64,000 nucleotides of DNA from Sphingobacterium bovisgrunnientis (GTDB lineage: Bacteria > Bacteroidota > Bacteroidia > Sphingobacteriales > Sphingobacteriaceae), in NCBI RefSeq assembly GCF_009829085.1, contig NZ_WUQY01000003.1, forward strand, positions 1-64,000. The letters run 5' to 3'. This document shows, piece after piece, positions 34,701 through 43,257 of this stretch. The notes below the pieces were generated by a model. It was not told the origin of the DNA. It was given only the letters and a program-made list of their open reading frames with translations, and did no database searches. Position 1 is the first letter of the stretch, and each line of letters opens with the position of its first letter. A program made the translations under genes and the position numbers.

Positions 34701-36393
34701 GATCTTTATCCATAATATTGGATACTGCTTTCATAAAATTGCCAGTTTTTTCAATTTCTTCTGAAAGCTCTATAGTAGAGATACCAAGATTATCTAAAAT
34801 AAGCTTTGATTGACGCCCTAAGCCGTTAACAAATGATTCTGTAAGGTAATCAATGCTTTGACCAGTTTCATTTGCTCTACGACGTGCAAACTCTAATCCT
34901 TTAGCTAAAACATCCATTGGTATACGGAACTTATCAGCACGAACCGCTTGAGTCATTAAATCAAGATCGGATACAGTGCCTTTTGTTGCGACACGGAGTC
35001 TATCTAAAGCAGTTGGATCACCAATTCTAGCAAATGCTAATTCCACACCCTCAGCACGCTGAGCAATGCTAAATAACTCTTTACCGAAAGAAACTAATTG
35101 CTGAGTACCAAAGGCGATTCCCATTACTCCGGCTATTCCTTGTATAGATGAGAAAAGAGCGCCTACACCGTCACTTTTAGTACCAGATAAGGACGTATTA
35201 AGTTTGTTTACCTCTTTGGTTAAATCTTGATACTCCTTACGGATTTTTCCACCAACATTGATATTATTCCTTTGAGCTTCTGAAAGTTGATCGTAACGCT
35301 GTTTTAATTGAGTTAGTTTTGCTGTTTTCTCAGCAATAGAACCGATAGCTTTACGCTCTGCAGCGTCTATTTGAGAAATCTCTTTACGAGTTTCAGCAAT
35401 ACGAGTTTTAATCGCTCCTTGTTGAACCCCTAAATCACGACTAGCTTGAAGATATTGGTTTAGTGTTATATCACCTCGTTTGTATGCTTCATCTAGTTCT
35501 TTTTGAGCAGAAACAAGTTTTCTGTTTTCTTCCCGGAGGCCAACAAGGTTATTTGTTAATTTCTGTGCTTCTGGACTGATCGATTGAAATGCACTGGAAG
35601 CTTCGCTAATAAGCTCTTTATATTCAGATGATACAGCATCTAAAACAGTTTTTTGTTTTGATATTTCCTCGGTAGGAGCGAAGCCTTTACCAATATTTTG
35701 ATTAAAATGCTCTTGATTTAATTGTGCTTCCTTTAGCTTATTATTTATATCAGCAGTACTCTTAGCGTATTGATCATTAGTAATAGCTCCTGATTTCAAA
35801 TTTGCATCTAACTCAAGAAGTTCAGCGTTTAATTTATCAATACTCTGTTGAGTCGCTCGAGCAAATGCTTCAGTGGCCGATAGGTTAGGGGATGCTGATA
35901 AATTTCCATGAGCAGATCCTAATTCGTTTAACGTGTCTTGACGTGTGAATTTAGGCTTTGTGCTGGCCACTGAATTATATTGTTGAAGTTGAGCTTTATT
36001 ATCTTTCAATTGAGCACTTAAACGCTCCCTAACTTGAGCTAATTGTGCACTTTTTTGAATATATTCTTCGTCGGTAATTAGTCCACGACGCATTTCAGCA
36101 TTAAGATAATTTTGCTCAACATTAACTTTACGTAATGCTAATTCTGATTTAGCTATGGCTGAATAGAAACGATCATTGGAGGTGACAAAATCATTGAATG
36201 ACTGTGTTACATCAGTTAGAATAGATTTGTATTGACCAGAAGATTGATTAACAGCTTTGGCGGCATTATTACTCACACCTTTAGTATTGATGTTCTGAAC
36301 TTTTTTCAAAAATTCATCCATCTTCATTTCAGCGTCCTTACTTTCAAAAACTGCTGTAAATTTTAAAGGTTTTCCTTCTAGTTCCGTTGCCAT
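31738..36393 (-). CDS. Tape measure protein, 1,551 residues
   Basis: This very long, helical, Gln/Lys/Ala-rich protein has coiled coils over most of residues 80-440 and 740-1,150 and a hydrophobic stretch around 1,170-1,240 (VLSGVAMTATAVATAIKSAE). That layout is typical of siphovirus tape measures, which set tail length and assist DNA entry. At about 0.15 nm per residue it would fit a tail of roughly 200 nm or more. It starts right after the stop of the frameshifted chaperone reading frame. Confidence 0.92.
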   Translation of the reverse strand: MATELEGKPLKFTAVFESKDAEMKMDEFLKKVQNINTKGVSNNAAKAVNQSSGQYKSILTDVTQSFNDFVTSNDRFYSAIAKSELALRKVNVEQNYLNAEMRRGLITDEEYIQKSAQLAQVRERLSAQLKDNKAQLQQYNSVASTKPKFTRQDTLNELGSAHGNLSASPNLSATEAFARATQQSIDKLNAELLELDANLKSGAITNDQYAKSTADINNKLKEAQLNQEHFNQNIGKGFAPTEEISKQKTVLDAVSSEYKELISEASSAFQSISPEAQKLTNNLVGLREENRKLVSAQKELDEAYKRGDITLNQYLQASRDLGVQQGAIKTRIAETRKEISQIDAAERKAIGSIAEKTAKLTQLKQRYDQLSEAQRNNINVGGKIRKEYQDLTKEVNKLNTSLSGTKSDGVGALFSSIQGIAGVMGIAFGTQQLVSFGKELFSIAQRAEGVELAFARIGDPTALDRLRVATKGTVSDLDLMTQAVRADKFRIPMDVLAKGLEFARRRANETGQSIDYLTESFVNGLGRQSKLILDNLGISTIELSEEIEKTGNFMKAVSNIMDKDLSRGGQVIDMLSDKTDRLAARWENVKKKISDAMRAWFYTGAGGASPEGIEKHVIALNKAYEGFDNRNSEQQKKVINQIQSELDFEKKRSQSIAKSIEQESIKRYGKVDAAFVSTLSQQKGLDKSLEKLNALEATLLKFKGANAELDKQNRQKQGIFNLEELEEKLSGAQTALKTSVDKNEQAKLRKEIAGYQKQIEAINGKSSKKADAAQREQERKLEQARQALERERKLQGDIDTLANQSTRNQLSRNEEEIASIKDKYAKMSEEIRKFYADPKNKGLKVDEGKLKQAQDFEISEAKTRQEGNDLLKQLNEQRKIYDEYYSYLESTSKEEADKRFKDDLPLINGFIDRLRAAKIQFASLGDLASNSFDGVSGALTQAQKEVSDGIDALEKDVNDKRVANERNRIAEALQLAQDFNAERLKIEKKYQDARVSLGKAITPEEDKELTRKENKEKSQLAVTQLQESDAWASLFSDLDNKTVKQIETLIAEIEKQFDDLSVNFDPIDLAATRKKLQEAKDIIIDTNPFKAVGVALKGIFKGASDDSTESAEEIRQHWTNLSKATNKSFAFIENAINSAEFLGDALGETGKKAMSVLSGVAMTATAVATAIKSAEKASVVLAIIQAALVAMQAVFSFIDGAAKRRNEELKKEQEYYNVLSDTFDVLIEKQKQLFEEKNGKGALKAYRDALDLIGSKQVANRKSLEAWFAQGASWKSHSNWYNYDKELGNVLSRQKLLNMSGSEWENLLRKQPELWAKLPEEVRTYAQSVIDAKGETEDLKKAIQEALTGVSLDDLRGEFENLASMADLTFEDISKSFYKHMQKAVLRMIQDEKFSADMQRWYDNLLAATEDENLTQDEADLLKQQYQSIAEAQNARYKAIMDVIGSPADSSSDTTIGGKFKREITEKTGGEIVGIFRAGYDIWKQQLVAIQAQSATNVNILAIANEKLIALNAIQVNTANTVQRLDVAVKHLDTIVKNTSKTGRSAEGMGL

Positions 36394-36656
36394 TTAATTC
36401 ACTTTCTTCTTAAATCTCGATGCTAAATCTTTACCTGATACCTCTTTAGGAGCCTCTACTTTATTGCCTTTTTCGTCATATTCTGGAATGCTAGCATTTA
36501 GCATGATCAAATTTTGGTATGAGATATTCCAGAGGCATTGATCGTATGTTAATCGCCAATACTTCATAGCATTGCCTATTATCTCCCAATGGTTTATTTT
36601 GTACTTTCCTGGCTTTCTTTTTCGGGCGCTATTATCTCGTCCGTTTGAAGGCTCAC
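36394..36656 (-). CDS. Tail assembly chaperone, T part reached by -1 frameshift
   Basis: The -1 frame stays open past the chaperone stop and ends one base before the tape-measure ATG. It codes for INHWEIIGNAMKYWRLTYDQ and ends ASRFKKKVN. A likely slip site is the A-run in CGAAAAAG at 36617-36624, where the P-site Lys tRNA can re-pair one base back. This copies the lambda G/GT arrangement. Only a short inner ATG exists in this frame, supporting frameshift expression. Confidence 0.6.
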
Positions 36657-37094
36657 CCCCGTCATTGAGATGATAGAATTTAAAAAAGCCTGTGTGTTTA
36701 ACGATTCAAATGCAAATTCAATTACTTGATCTAAATCGTCCTGATTCATTTGCTCAATACAATCAATCAACCACGATGGAGGAGTACTTTTTTTATTCCA
36801 TAAAACAGTAGCAAGAAACATTATTAAGTTTTTAGACTCATGTTCCGCTAGTTCTGTTCCAGCTCTGAAAACAGTATTATTTAAATATTTATCAAAAGAT
36901 AATTTATTAATGTAGGTGGAACACAATGATCTTGCACCTAAACAAATAGGAGAAACATACAAAGTTCGTTCTTTAGGCTGCAACCCAACTAATTGAAGAA
37001 ATTTATCTTTCCAATCTTTAGGTCTGATCTTAAAAACAAACGCCTTACTTTTTTCAGCAAATGCTCCGAATATTACTTTTTGAGATATATCCAT
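36594..37094 (-). CDS. Tail assembly chaperone, G part
   Basis: The 166-residue protein is directly upstream of the tape measure. It contains RPKDWKDKFLQLVGLQPKER and a helical C-terminal end. In siphoviruses the gene at this place makes the tail assembly chaperone in short and frameshifted long forms. The open -1 frame after its end supports this call. No conserved motif alone would prove it. Confidence 0.6.
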   Translation of the reverse strand: MDISQKVIFGAFAEKSKAFVFKIRPKDWKDKFLQLVGLQPKERTLYVSPICLGARSLCSTYINKLSFDKYLNNTVFRAGTELAEHESKNLIMFLATVLWNKKSTPPSWLIDCIEQMNQDDLDQVIEFAFESLNTQAFLNSIISMTGVSLQTDEIIAPEKESQESTK

Positions 37095-37211
37095 TATTAT
37101 TTTATGATATAATCACAAATATTGAAACTTCAAAATGAAATAAGGAATAGTTTCAAATAAAATAAGGTGCTAAAGTTTTTTTAACCCTTTTTAGTTGCTT
37201 AAAAAAGAAAA

Positions 37212-37228
37212 AGCCTCGATGAGAGGCT
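37212..37228 (-). terminator. Terminator of the secreted moron gene
   Basis: On the minus strand AGCCTC, a 5-base loop and GAGGCT are followed by a long T-rich run. It ends the gene at 37260-37856 before the chaperone gene. Confidence 0.75.
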
Positions 37229-37259
37229 TATATTTTAAAACATTTGAATTTTTAGCCAT

Positions 37260-37856
37260 TTACCAATCAGATTTGTCGCTTTGATCAATAATGATGTTTA
37301 ATATTTTTGATAAGTCCTTTTCAAGCTTTTCCTTTGTTGTTTTTTCAATAAGTTTATCTTTTTCATCGTAAATATATAGTTTCTTTGCGCTATTACTCCA
37401 CATATCCCTCTTGCCTTTTATACCCATTTCTATTGTAAATTGCACACCTTGGTTAACACTAACGGCGTGTCCATCATATTTTTGGTTTGCTGAGATATTA
37501 ACTATTGGTGCATTTACACGATATTTATTATCCTTAATATCTACTGTTATTTTATACGAAAGATCTAAGAGATATGCACTACCTGCAGCTTTATCAGTTT
37601 TTGTATATCCTGGAATAAAATCATTTATGATTATAACATCATCTTCAGTATCAATTTTTATATATTGAGATTGATGCTTTGATTTTACATTTTTAACAAT
37701 TTGACTAATAGACTCCTTTGCTAATTTATTATTTTCGATAATAATATCATTTTTTCCATTAGTAAAGTTAATACCTTCAGGATTAATAACAACCTGCTGA
37801 GAGTATGATTTAAAAGATACTATGGTTACTAATAATATCAAGATATATTTTTTCAT
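37260..37856 (-). CDS. Secreted moron protein, 198 residues
   Basis: The signal peptide is MKKYILILLVTIVSFKSYSQ, with cleavage probably after YSQ. The mature part is beta-rich with KYRVNAPIVNISANQKYDG. It has its own minus-strand promoter (TATATTTG at 37882-37889) and its own terminator (37212-37228), and it splits the tail operon. This is the classic layout of a moron expressed from the lysogen. A role in superinfection exclusion or host fitness is inferred from layout only. Confidence 0.65.
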   Translation of the reverse strand: MKKYILILLVTIVSFKSYSQQVVINPEGINFTNGKNDIIIENNKLAKESISQIVKNVKSKHQSQYIKIDTEDDVIIINDFIPGYTKTDKAAGSAYLLDLSYKITVDIKDNKYRVNAPIVNISANQKYDGHAVSVNQGVQFTIEMGIKGKRDMWSNSAKKLYIYDEKDKLIEKTTKEKLEKDLSKILNIIIDQSDKSDW

Positions 37857-37881
37857 AATTTAATTTGAGATTAATTTTAAT

Positions 37882-37889
37882 CAAATATA
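37882..37889 (-). promoter_or_regulatory. Promoter -7 element of the secreted moron gene
   Basis: TATATTTG on the minus strand matches TAnnTTTG and stands 25 bases before the ATG. Confidence 0.6.
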
Positions 37890-37953
37890 TGAAAAGTAAA
37901 ATTATGTTGTCTCAACCGTGTGTGAAAGTTATATTATGATACTTATTGATACC

Positions 37954-37990
37954 AAAAAAGCCTTTACAAATTAATGTAAAGACTTTTTTT
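37954..37990. terminator. Bidirectional terminator after the tail tube gene
   Basis: CTTTACA and TGTAAAG pair over 7 bp, with an A6 run on one side and a T7 run on the other, so both strands have a T-tract. On the minus strand it would stop or slow late transcripts after the tail tube gene. Confidence 0.7.
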
Positions 37991-38011
37991 AAGCAAATAT
38001 CATTAGAAATT

Positions 38012-38527
38012 TTATTCTCCAGATACAGGCTCTTCCCATAAAACAGATCCTTCTGTGTGGTCTTGAGCTGTAATAGTTAATGAAACTGTTGCTAATCCTG
38101 ATTTAGCTAAGGCGAAAGTTACTAACGCTACAACTTTTCCATTTGGAATATAAAGCTTATATCCATCTAGAGTAACCAGTTTAACCGCTTTATTAACTTC
38201 AAATGAAGAATCTTTATTAGACCAAGTCTTACCTTTACCTGCTGCAGGAGCTGTAACGGTACCGCCTTTAAGCAATTCTAAATTGTCTACTGATACATCA
38301 TATAATTGAACAGCAAAAACAGTCGATCCTTCTTCTGTAGTGATAGTCCGATAAATACCGCGTCTCTGTTCAATTCTAATATCCTCCGTAGTTGGTTCAT
38401 TTTCTGTAACGCTTGCGGAATCAATTACAGCGTCTTCCAATTCTGTATAAACAGTTGGAACAGCATTGGCTGTAACATCTGCTACACCAATGTATTGTAA
38501 GCCTAAGCTTGAATTTTCTACTGCCAT
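38012..38527 (-). CDS. Major tail tube protein, 171 residues
   Basis: A beta-rich protein (MAVENSSLGLQYIGVADVTA start) with TTEDIRIEQRRGIYRTITTE, typical of siphovirus tube proteins in Bacteroidota. It is between the tail completion genes and the chaperones, the expected order. It should form the stacked hexamer rings of the tail. Confidence 0.75.
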   Translation of the reverse strand: MAVENSSLGLQYIGVADVTANAVPTVYTELEDAVIDSASVTENEPTTEDIRIEQRRGIYRTITTEEGSTVFAVQLYDVSVDNLELLKGGTVTAPAAGKGKTWSNKDSSFEVNKAVKLVTLDGYKLYIPNGKVVALVTFALAKSGLATVSLTITAQDHTEGSVLWEEPVSGE

Positions 38528-38529
38528 CT

Positions 38530-38952
38530 TTATAGATTTTTGATAGTTAATTTTACTCTGTTATTAATTATTGTTTGCTCGTTTTCAGGTAGTATGTTTT
38601 GAGTTTGAAGCTCCAATAAAACATGCTTAGTTTTGTCGTAATTGAATTTTAAGACCACATTACAAAAGGCAGATAAAACGGATATTCTTTGTTGATTTGG
38701 AAGATCTCGCAACCTTACAGCTTTACCATCTACAGTAGCTGAATACTCAGGATTAGGCACAAAAACATTAACGTTGAAAATTCCTTCCTGTAACTGCTCA
38801 AAATCAATTGGATTTAGAACATTGATAGTTACATCTTCGTTATTGCTATTTGTTGGCCTAAGGTATCGTCTTACAGCTCCTGATATATTGGTTTTAAGAG
38901 TGCTATTCCAAATTATAAAAAAGACATGATCTAATCCCTCCGCTGCTGTCAT
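38530..38952 (-). CDS. Tail terminator/completion-like protein, 140 residues
   Basis: A small protein two bases before the tail tube gene, with FNVNVFVPNPEYSATVDGKA. Its place between the HK97-gp10-like gene and the tube gene matches a tail terminator (lambda gpU-like). The call rests mainly on gene order. Confidence 0.55.
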   Translation of the reverse strand: MTAAEGLDHVFFIIWNSTLKTNISGAVRRYLRPTNSNNEDVTINVLNPIDFEQLQEGIFNVNVFVPNPEYSATVDGKAVRLRDLPNQQRISVLSAFCNVVLKFNYDKTKHVLLELQTQNILPENEQTIINNRVKLTIKNL

Positions 38953-39371
38953 ATTAATTTTTGTAATGTTTTAGATAACTCCATTGAGCTACCAGAAATA
39001 ACCCATTTATTATTTTTAGCCTCGACGTACAATGCGTAATCTTCACCGGCTACTAACATCATTCCTATGCCTGATTTGGGGATATTAGCCTCTGCAACTG
39101 CTTTGCCTTTTTTGTATCCATCATCACCTCCAACGTCTTTAAAATTCTCGTAGACTATATTTCCATCACGGAAAACAACAGTGCCTAATGAGCTTCTAAG
39201 ATTGAATGTGTGATTTAAGAAGTCTGCGTTCTTACGTAAACTCTCAGCGGAGTTGTCTGCTAATGATTTCAACACTTCAACCACATGATCATTAATATGA
39301 TTTTTGTAGTCACTGAAATGCTTTTTTACATCAGCCATTTTGAAAGATGCTTTAATCCTTATTTCAGCCAT
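38949..39371 (-). CDS. HK97 gp10-like head-tail protein, 140 residues
   Basis: The plan (N-terminal helix with DVKKHFSDYKNHINDHVVEV, then FRDGNIVYENF, then AGEDYALYVEA) resembles the HK97 gp10 family of neck or tail-completion proteins. The YALYVEA motif is typical. It overlaps its neighbours by 4 and 13 bp. Confidence 0.65.
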   Translation of the reverse strand: MAEIRIKASFKMADVKKHFSDYKNHINDHVVEVLKSLADNSAESLRKNADFLNHTFNLRSSLGTVVFRDGNIVYENFKDVGGDDGYKKGKAVAEANIPKSGIGMMLVAGEDYALYVEAKNNKWVISGSSMELSKTLQKLI

Positions 39372-39697
39372 ATACGTGTTACTCTTTGACCTCTTTCAAA
39401 CTTCACCACCTCACCTTTGCCAAATATTTCACCAGTTTTGTCAATGGTGATTTCAACAGGAGTAGAGTAGGGTAGTTCTTTAATTTTTGTGTCCGTAAAC
39501 ACTAAATAGTTGTATTCAAAATTGAAAACGTCAGTACCTTTCGTACGGCCATCAAGAGTGTTGCTTTCAGCTCTGCATGATCTTTCTACAACTTCACTAC
39601 TTCCATCAGGAAAGATAATATTGCCGTTGGCATCTTCGTATGGCTCCTGAGAACTGCTAATTGTAGCCTTTAACGTATGGATTCTTCTTTTAATCAT
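39359..39697 (-). CDS. Head-tail joining protein-like, 112 residues
   Basis: A small beta-barrel-like protein (MIKRRIHTLKATISSSQEPY start) ending in GQRVTRIWLK. It lies among the connector genes and overlaps both neighbours, so it is probably a head closure or stopper protein by position. Confidence 0.55.
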   Translation of the reverse strand: MIKRRIHTLKATISSSQEPYEDANGNIIFPDGSSEVVERSCRAESNTLDGRTKGTDVFNFEYNYLVFTDTKIKELPYSTPVEITIDKTGEIFGKGEVVKFERGQRVTRIWLK

Positions 39698-40020
39698 CGC
39701 ATACGGCTTATATTTTTCACTTTAACAGAAGGATTCAACGCATTAGTGATATCCTTTCTTCCGTGTTTACGAGCAAAAAAAAGAAGCCTTTCACGGAGTA
39801 ATTTTGCATCTCTCGAAGTGCTGTATTGACTTTCTGATTCAGATGTTACCGAAATAACTTGAAACATTAAATCAATTGTGCTTTTTTCAACTGCAGATTG
39901 CAAACTAGCGTTATATTCACCTGATCCGTCAAGGCCAGCATTTAATAACGCTAATTCTACATCCTCTTCATCTACTTCAAAAGGCTTAATTATACTGTGA
40001 AAGGCTTCTTTAATATTCAT
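39694..40020 (-). CDS. Head-tail connector-like protein, 108 residues
   Basis: A mostly helical protein (MNIKEAFHSIIKPFEVDEED start) like gp6-type adaptors. Its ATG lies inside the GATAT arm of palindrome site C, so its start may be controlled separately from the capsid gene. Confidence 0.55.
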   Translation of the reverse strand: MNIKEAFHSIIKPFEVDEEDVELALLNAGLDGSGEYNASLQSAVEKSTIDLMFQVISVTSESESQYSTSRDAKLLRERLLFFARKHGRKDITNALNPSVKVKNISRMR

Positions 40021-40042
40021 ATCAAGTATTATTATTTGATAT
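40019..40042. promoter_or_regulatory. 24-bp palindrome ATATC-N14-GATAT, site C
   Basis: It stands at the start of the connector gene, in the only gap (37 bp) between capsid and connectors. Read along the gene, its inner bases are AAATAATAATACTT, close to those of sites B and D. Confidence 0.55.
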
Positions 40043-40057
40043 AATTAGTTGCAAAAT

Positions 40058-41152
40058 TTAAGCTCCTAATGTATTAAGAATAACTACTTTTTTAGCTTGC
40101 TCAAATCCTGGGAAAGCATTATATACTGCCTCTGTTATTTCTGCACTTGGTTTACGAGTTCTCCATCTTGATAAAAGAACGTTATCGGCAACTAAGTAAT
40201 CAACATTGTCAACTGGTGTGATTTGCTCATCAGCTAGTGCATTATGGATAACACCTAAATCACCTGCAGGAACAAAAATAGCATTTGTTTGACTCCAACC
40301 ATTTTGAGGAACAGCTTGTTTTTTGCCATCTGAATCGATGTAAGCTAAATCCGAAACTATTTCGAAAATAGGGAAACGTTCAGCGGTAAATGCAGCGTTC
40401 ACATTCTCCAAGTTTGTAGCAAAGCGTGCATTCGACCCTGGATTGAAATAACCTTTCAAGAAGTCGCGTAAAGATTTATTCTTGATGATTTTGAACCAAA
40501 GAGCTTCTGAGATCATTACACGCTCAAAAGATACTCCTAATTTAAGAGCTTTTAAACGCATTTTTTCGAAGTCTTGAATGATATCCGTATCTACATTGGA
40601 CCAATCACCAACTGAATTAACCTTATTGTCTGCTCCAACTAATGGTACATCAAAGAAAATACCTTTAGGGTTGTTGTCTAAGTTAATTGTGACAGAACCG
40701 TATGAAACAGCTTGCTTACACATAAAGTCCAAACGACGTAAAACAGAGTTACGACAGTATGCGTAGTCTTCAATCTCACGTGCCATTACTTGACGTAATC
40801 TTTCTGGAAGACCTAATGCATTAGAACCTAAAAGGATTTCAAGGTTTCTCAACTCTTGAGCATTGAATTTACGCCCCACAAAAATAGGAGGCACTTCACC
40901 TTTTAATTTTTCTAAACCTTGACGGCCGTGTAATGGAACTTCTGATTCACGAGAGCCAACGGTTGCCATAGCTTCTAAAGTCTCAGCAGAAAGAATCGTT
41001 TGAAACTCTAATGAAACAGTCGGATCTGCAGTTCTAAAATATTGAGGGAACCATAAAGGAGCGAAACGTGCTTCTGCCGTTTCAAGCATGATTTCTGGCG
41101 TGATACCCTCATTCGCCAAAAATTGTAATAGAGCTGATCTTTGTAAATCCAT
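40058..41152 (-). CDS. Major capsid protein, 364 residues
   Basis: The protein begins MDLQRSALLQFLANEGITPE and contains ETAEARFAPLWFPQYFRTAD and REIEDYAYCRNSVLRRLDFM, as in capsid proteins of the lambda gpE type (HK97 fold). Its size is usual for that group. It stands between a decoration-like gene and the connectors. No N-terminal delta domain is obvious; a separate scaffold gene at 41726 fits that. Confidence 0.82.
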   Translation of the reverse strand: MDLQRSALLQFLANEGITPEIMLETAEARFAPLWFPQYFRTADPTVSLEFQTILSAETLEAMATVGSRESEVPLHGRQGLEKLKGEVPPIFVGRKFNAQELRNLEILLGSNALGLPERLRQVMAREIEDYAYCRNSVLRRLDFMCKQAVSYGSVTINLDNNPKGIFFDVPLVGADNKVNSVGDWSNVDTDIIQDFEKMRLKALKLGVSFERVMISEALWFKIIKNKSLRDFLKGYFNPGSNARFATNLENVNAAFTAERFPIFEIVSDLAYIDSDGKKQAVPQNGWSQTNAIFVPAGDLGVIHNALADEQITPVDNVDYLVADNVLLSRWRTRKPSAEITEAVYNAFPGFEQAKKVVILNTLGA

Positions 41153-41159
41153 CCCTCAA

Positions 41160-41699
41160 TTATTTTGTTTGTGAAAAAATAACGTTTGGTAAATTTGCCT
41201 TAGTAGTAGCGGAAATAAAACCGATACGACGAGCATAAACCAAACCACCTACCACTGCATCAACTGGATGTGTGTTACCAGTAATAACTTTGATTGAATT
41301 GTACAATAAAGCATTACCGTCTCCTGAACCAATTGTATTACCATTTGCCTCCGCTTTTCCATAGGCTGCAGCTAAAGTAATTTTATCATGAGTTGATTCT
41401 GATGTGTCAATAGCGGAAATAGTTTTACCATTCAACTTATCACCAACTACTAGGACGTGACCTTTTGCAACCTCAATTTCCGTGTCAGCAGTAACAATTG
41501 CTTTTGTTACTGTAGCTGATTTAACAGGAATCGCTGTTCGTGCTAATTCGTCAACCATAATAGCTGTACCCATGCGGATAATATGGCCATTAGGAAAACC
41601 TGTTACATTCAAAACAAAACCTCCAGTTAATAATTGTAAGGTTTTGTCGTGTTGAAATACAGGTGGTTCTGGGCTGTATGATTCTCTACGAATATTCAT
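41160..41699 (-). CDS. Head decoration-like protein, 179 residues
   Basis: A beta-rich protein (MNIRRESYSPEPPVFQHDKT start) with GHVLVVGDKLNGKTISAIDT, similar in plan to capsid decoration or cement proteins. It lies directly before the capsid gene (7 bp). The function rests on composition and order. Confidence 0.6.
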   Translation of the reverse strand: MNIRRESYSPEPPVFQHDKTLQLLTGGFVLNVTGFPNGHIIRMGTAIMVDELARTAIPVKSATVTKAIVTADTEIEVAKGHVLVVGDKLNGKTISAIDTSESTHDKITLAAAYGKAEANGNTIGSGDGNALLYNSIKVITGNTHPVDAVVGGLVYARRIGFISATTKANLPNVIFSQTK

Positions 41700-41725
41700 T
41701 TCAATTTGAATTTAAATAAGATCGT

Positions 41726-42373
41726 CTATTTTTTAGCGTGACGATCATTCGCTTTTTTCAAACCTTCTAAAGCAGCTTTACCATTTGCTGTAAGGTCTTT
41801 TGGTTTATTTGAATTTGGATCACCAGGTTCTCCTGAATTAGGTTTGCCAGGCGAACGTTCGTTTGCAGCTTTTTTAACAAATTCTTTGCTAAATGCTTTC
41901 AACTCTTCCATTGCGCTGTCAAAATCTTCTTCTTGGGATGGTTGCCACTTGTTAATAAGTGTTTCGTTAGTGATACCATTAGCTTCTGCTAATTTTGCCC
42001 ATTTTTGCTTAATGGTCATGTCGTTGTTTTGCTGTAATAACAAATCAACTTTTTTTGCCAACTCCGCAATAACTTTATCTGCACCGGTAGGTTCAGGATT
42101 TGCTGGATTTGGGTTGTTAGGTTCTGTAGGAGCAGGATTCGCAGGTTGTTGGGTCTTCTTTTTGATTTCGTTAGCATAACGGGTGTTTTCCGCTTGCATA
42201 CGATTAAAAAAAGGCATAGCCCCATTAATTGCGTTTGTAATTTCCTCGTCCGTACTTTCATCTGTTAGATTAGCGCTCAGGTCTGATGCCAGCCCTTCCA
42301 CTGTAGTAGCTCCGAACCCCTTACTTGCAACTAAGGGTTTCAAAGTAGATAATACTCTTTCTTGGATGTTCAT
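41726..42373 (-). CDS. Capsid scaffold-like protein, 215 residues
   Basis: An acidic, helical protein with a Pro/Asn-rich linker (about 75-95, including PAPTEPNNPNPANPEPTG), then a coiled coil and a basic, Asn/Gly/Pro-rich C-terminus. That plan is common to phage scaffolds. It is two genes before the major capsid gene. No protease motif is seen. Confidence 0.65.
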   Translation of the reverse strand: MNIQERVLSTLKPLVASKGFGATTVEGLASDLSANLTDESTDEEITNAINGAMPFFNRMQAENTRYANEIKKKTQQPANPAPTEPNNPNPANPEPTGADKVIAELAKKVDLLLQQNNDMTIKQKWAKLAEANGITNETLINKWQPSQEEDFDSAMEELKAFSKEFVKKAANERSPGKPNSGEPGDPNSNKPKDLTANGKAALEGLKKANDRHAKK

Positions 42374-42506
42374 ATTTGTTAACTATTTTATGAAGTTCTG
42401 TTTTCACAAAAATCATTTATATTCAAAGAATAAAGGAAAAACCAAAGGAGTAATAAGGGCTTAAAATATTATAGAGCCTTATTTATTATAAATCTTATAT
42501 TTAACC

Positions 42507-42725
42507 ATGAAAGAACTAATTACAGCAACCCTTACCCTCTCAATAAACATGATCGATGGAGATAAAGGTGATAAGTTTTTGCAGAGTCAAATCCAAGTGA
42601 TAGCAGAGGACCTACAAGAGCAGTATGATTATAAATCGATTGAATATGTCGATCATGAGATAAACAGCGATGAAATTGGGTCTGGGGAGATTGGTTATAC
42701 AATTACTTATGAAGTGGAGATATAG
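42507..42725 (+). CDS. Hypothetical protein, 72 residues
   Basis: A short acidic protein (MKELITATLTLSINMIDGDK start) transcribed against the late genes, with an AT-rich hairpin-bearing region upstream. It opens the cargo bay between scaffold and portal genes. No domain is recognised. Confidence 0.45.
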   Translation: MKELITATLTLSINMIDGDKGDKFLQSQIQVIAEDLQEQYDYKSIEYVDHEINSDEIGSGEIGYTITYEVEI

Positions 42726-42796
42726 ATATTATTCTCCACTTTATTTTTTCAAGATAGATTATAATGAATATATCTGGTAATCTGAATTGTTTAATT

Positions 42797-43099
42797 TCAG
42801 GTCCGCTTACCCTTCATTTGAATCATATGTATATGCCAGTTGTATACTTTATGGGTCTTATATAATTCGTGCCTGTTCAATCTATCATGCCCTTCACGCA
42901 ATAAAACTTTTATTAATTTATATTTAATCCATGAATCCACTGTTTTACGACCATACTTTTTGTAGGCCCAGTTTTTAGAGACTTCAACTTTGGTGTCTTC
43001 ATTGTGATCCTCCATTGCTTTATCATACCCAATTTGGATACAGTCAATAATTATTTTCTCCAGTAAATTTAATTGCATTGCTAGTTCCATGGTGTTCAT
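42797..43099 (-). CDS. Hypothetical protein, 100 residues
   Basis: I chose the ATG at 43099 (MNTMELAMQLNLLEKIIIDC); a TTG at 43126 is an alternative. The protein is helical and basic, with HDRLNRHELYKTHKVYNWHI near the end. It may bind nucleic acid, but no known domain is visible. Confidence 0.5.
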   Translation of the reverse strand: MNTMELAMQLNLLEKIIIDCIQIGYDKAMEDHNEDTKVEVSKNWAYKKYGRKTVDSWIKYKLIKVLLREGHDRLNRHELYKTHKVYNWHIHMIQMKGKRT

Positions 43100-43257
43100 T
43101 TTTTTTTGGTTATATATTAATTGCAATTTAATATTTTAAGAGAAGATATAAGGACGAGACTGTAAGAATACATATTCCCATAATGTTAAAAAATGCTAAT
43201 GTAAAACCACTTCTGGCAATTTATGGGTAAATTGAGAAATAAATAAATTGAAGAACT

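Noticed and set aside
42797..43126. Longer start (TTG at 43126) for the gene at 42797
   Set aside because: The ATG at 43099 is more natural and the extra nine residues come from AT-rich leader sequence.
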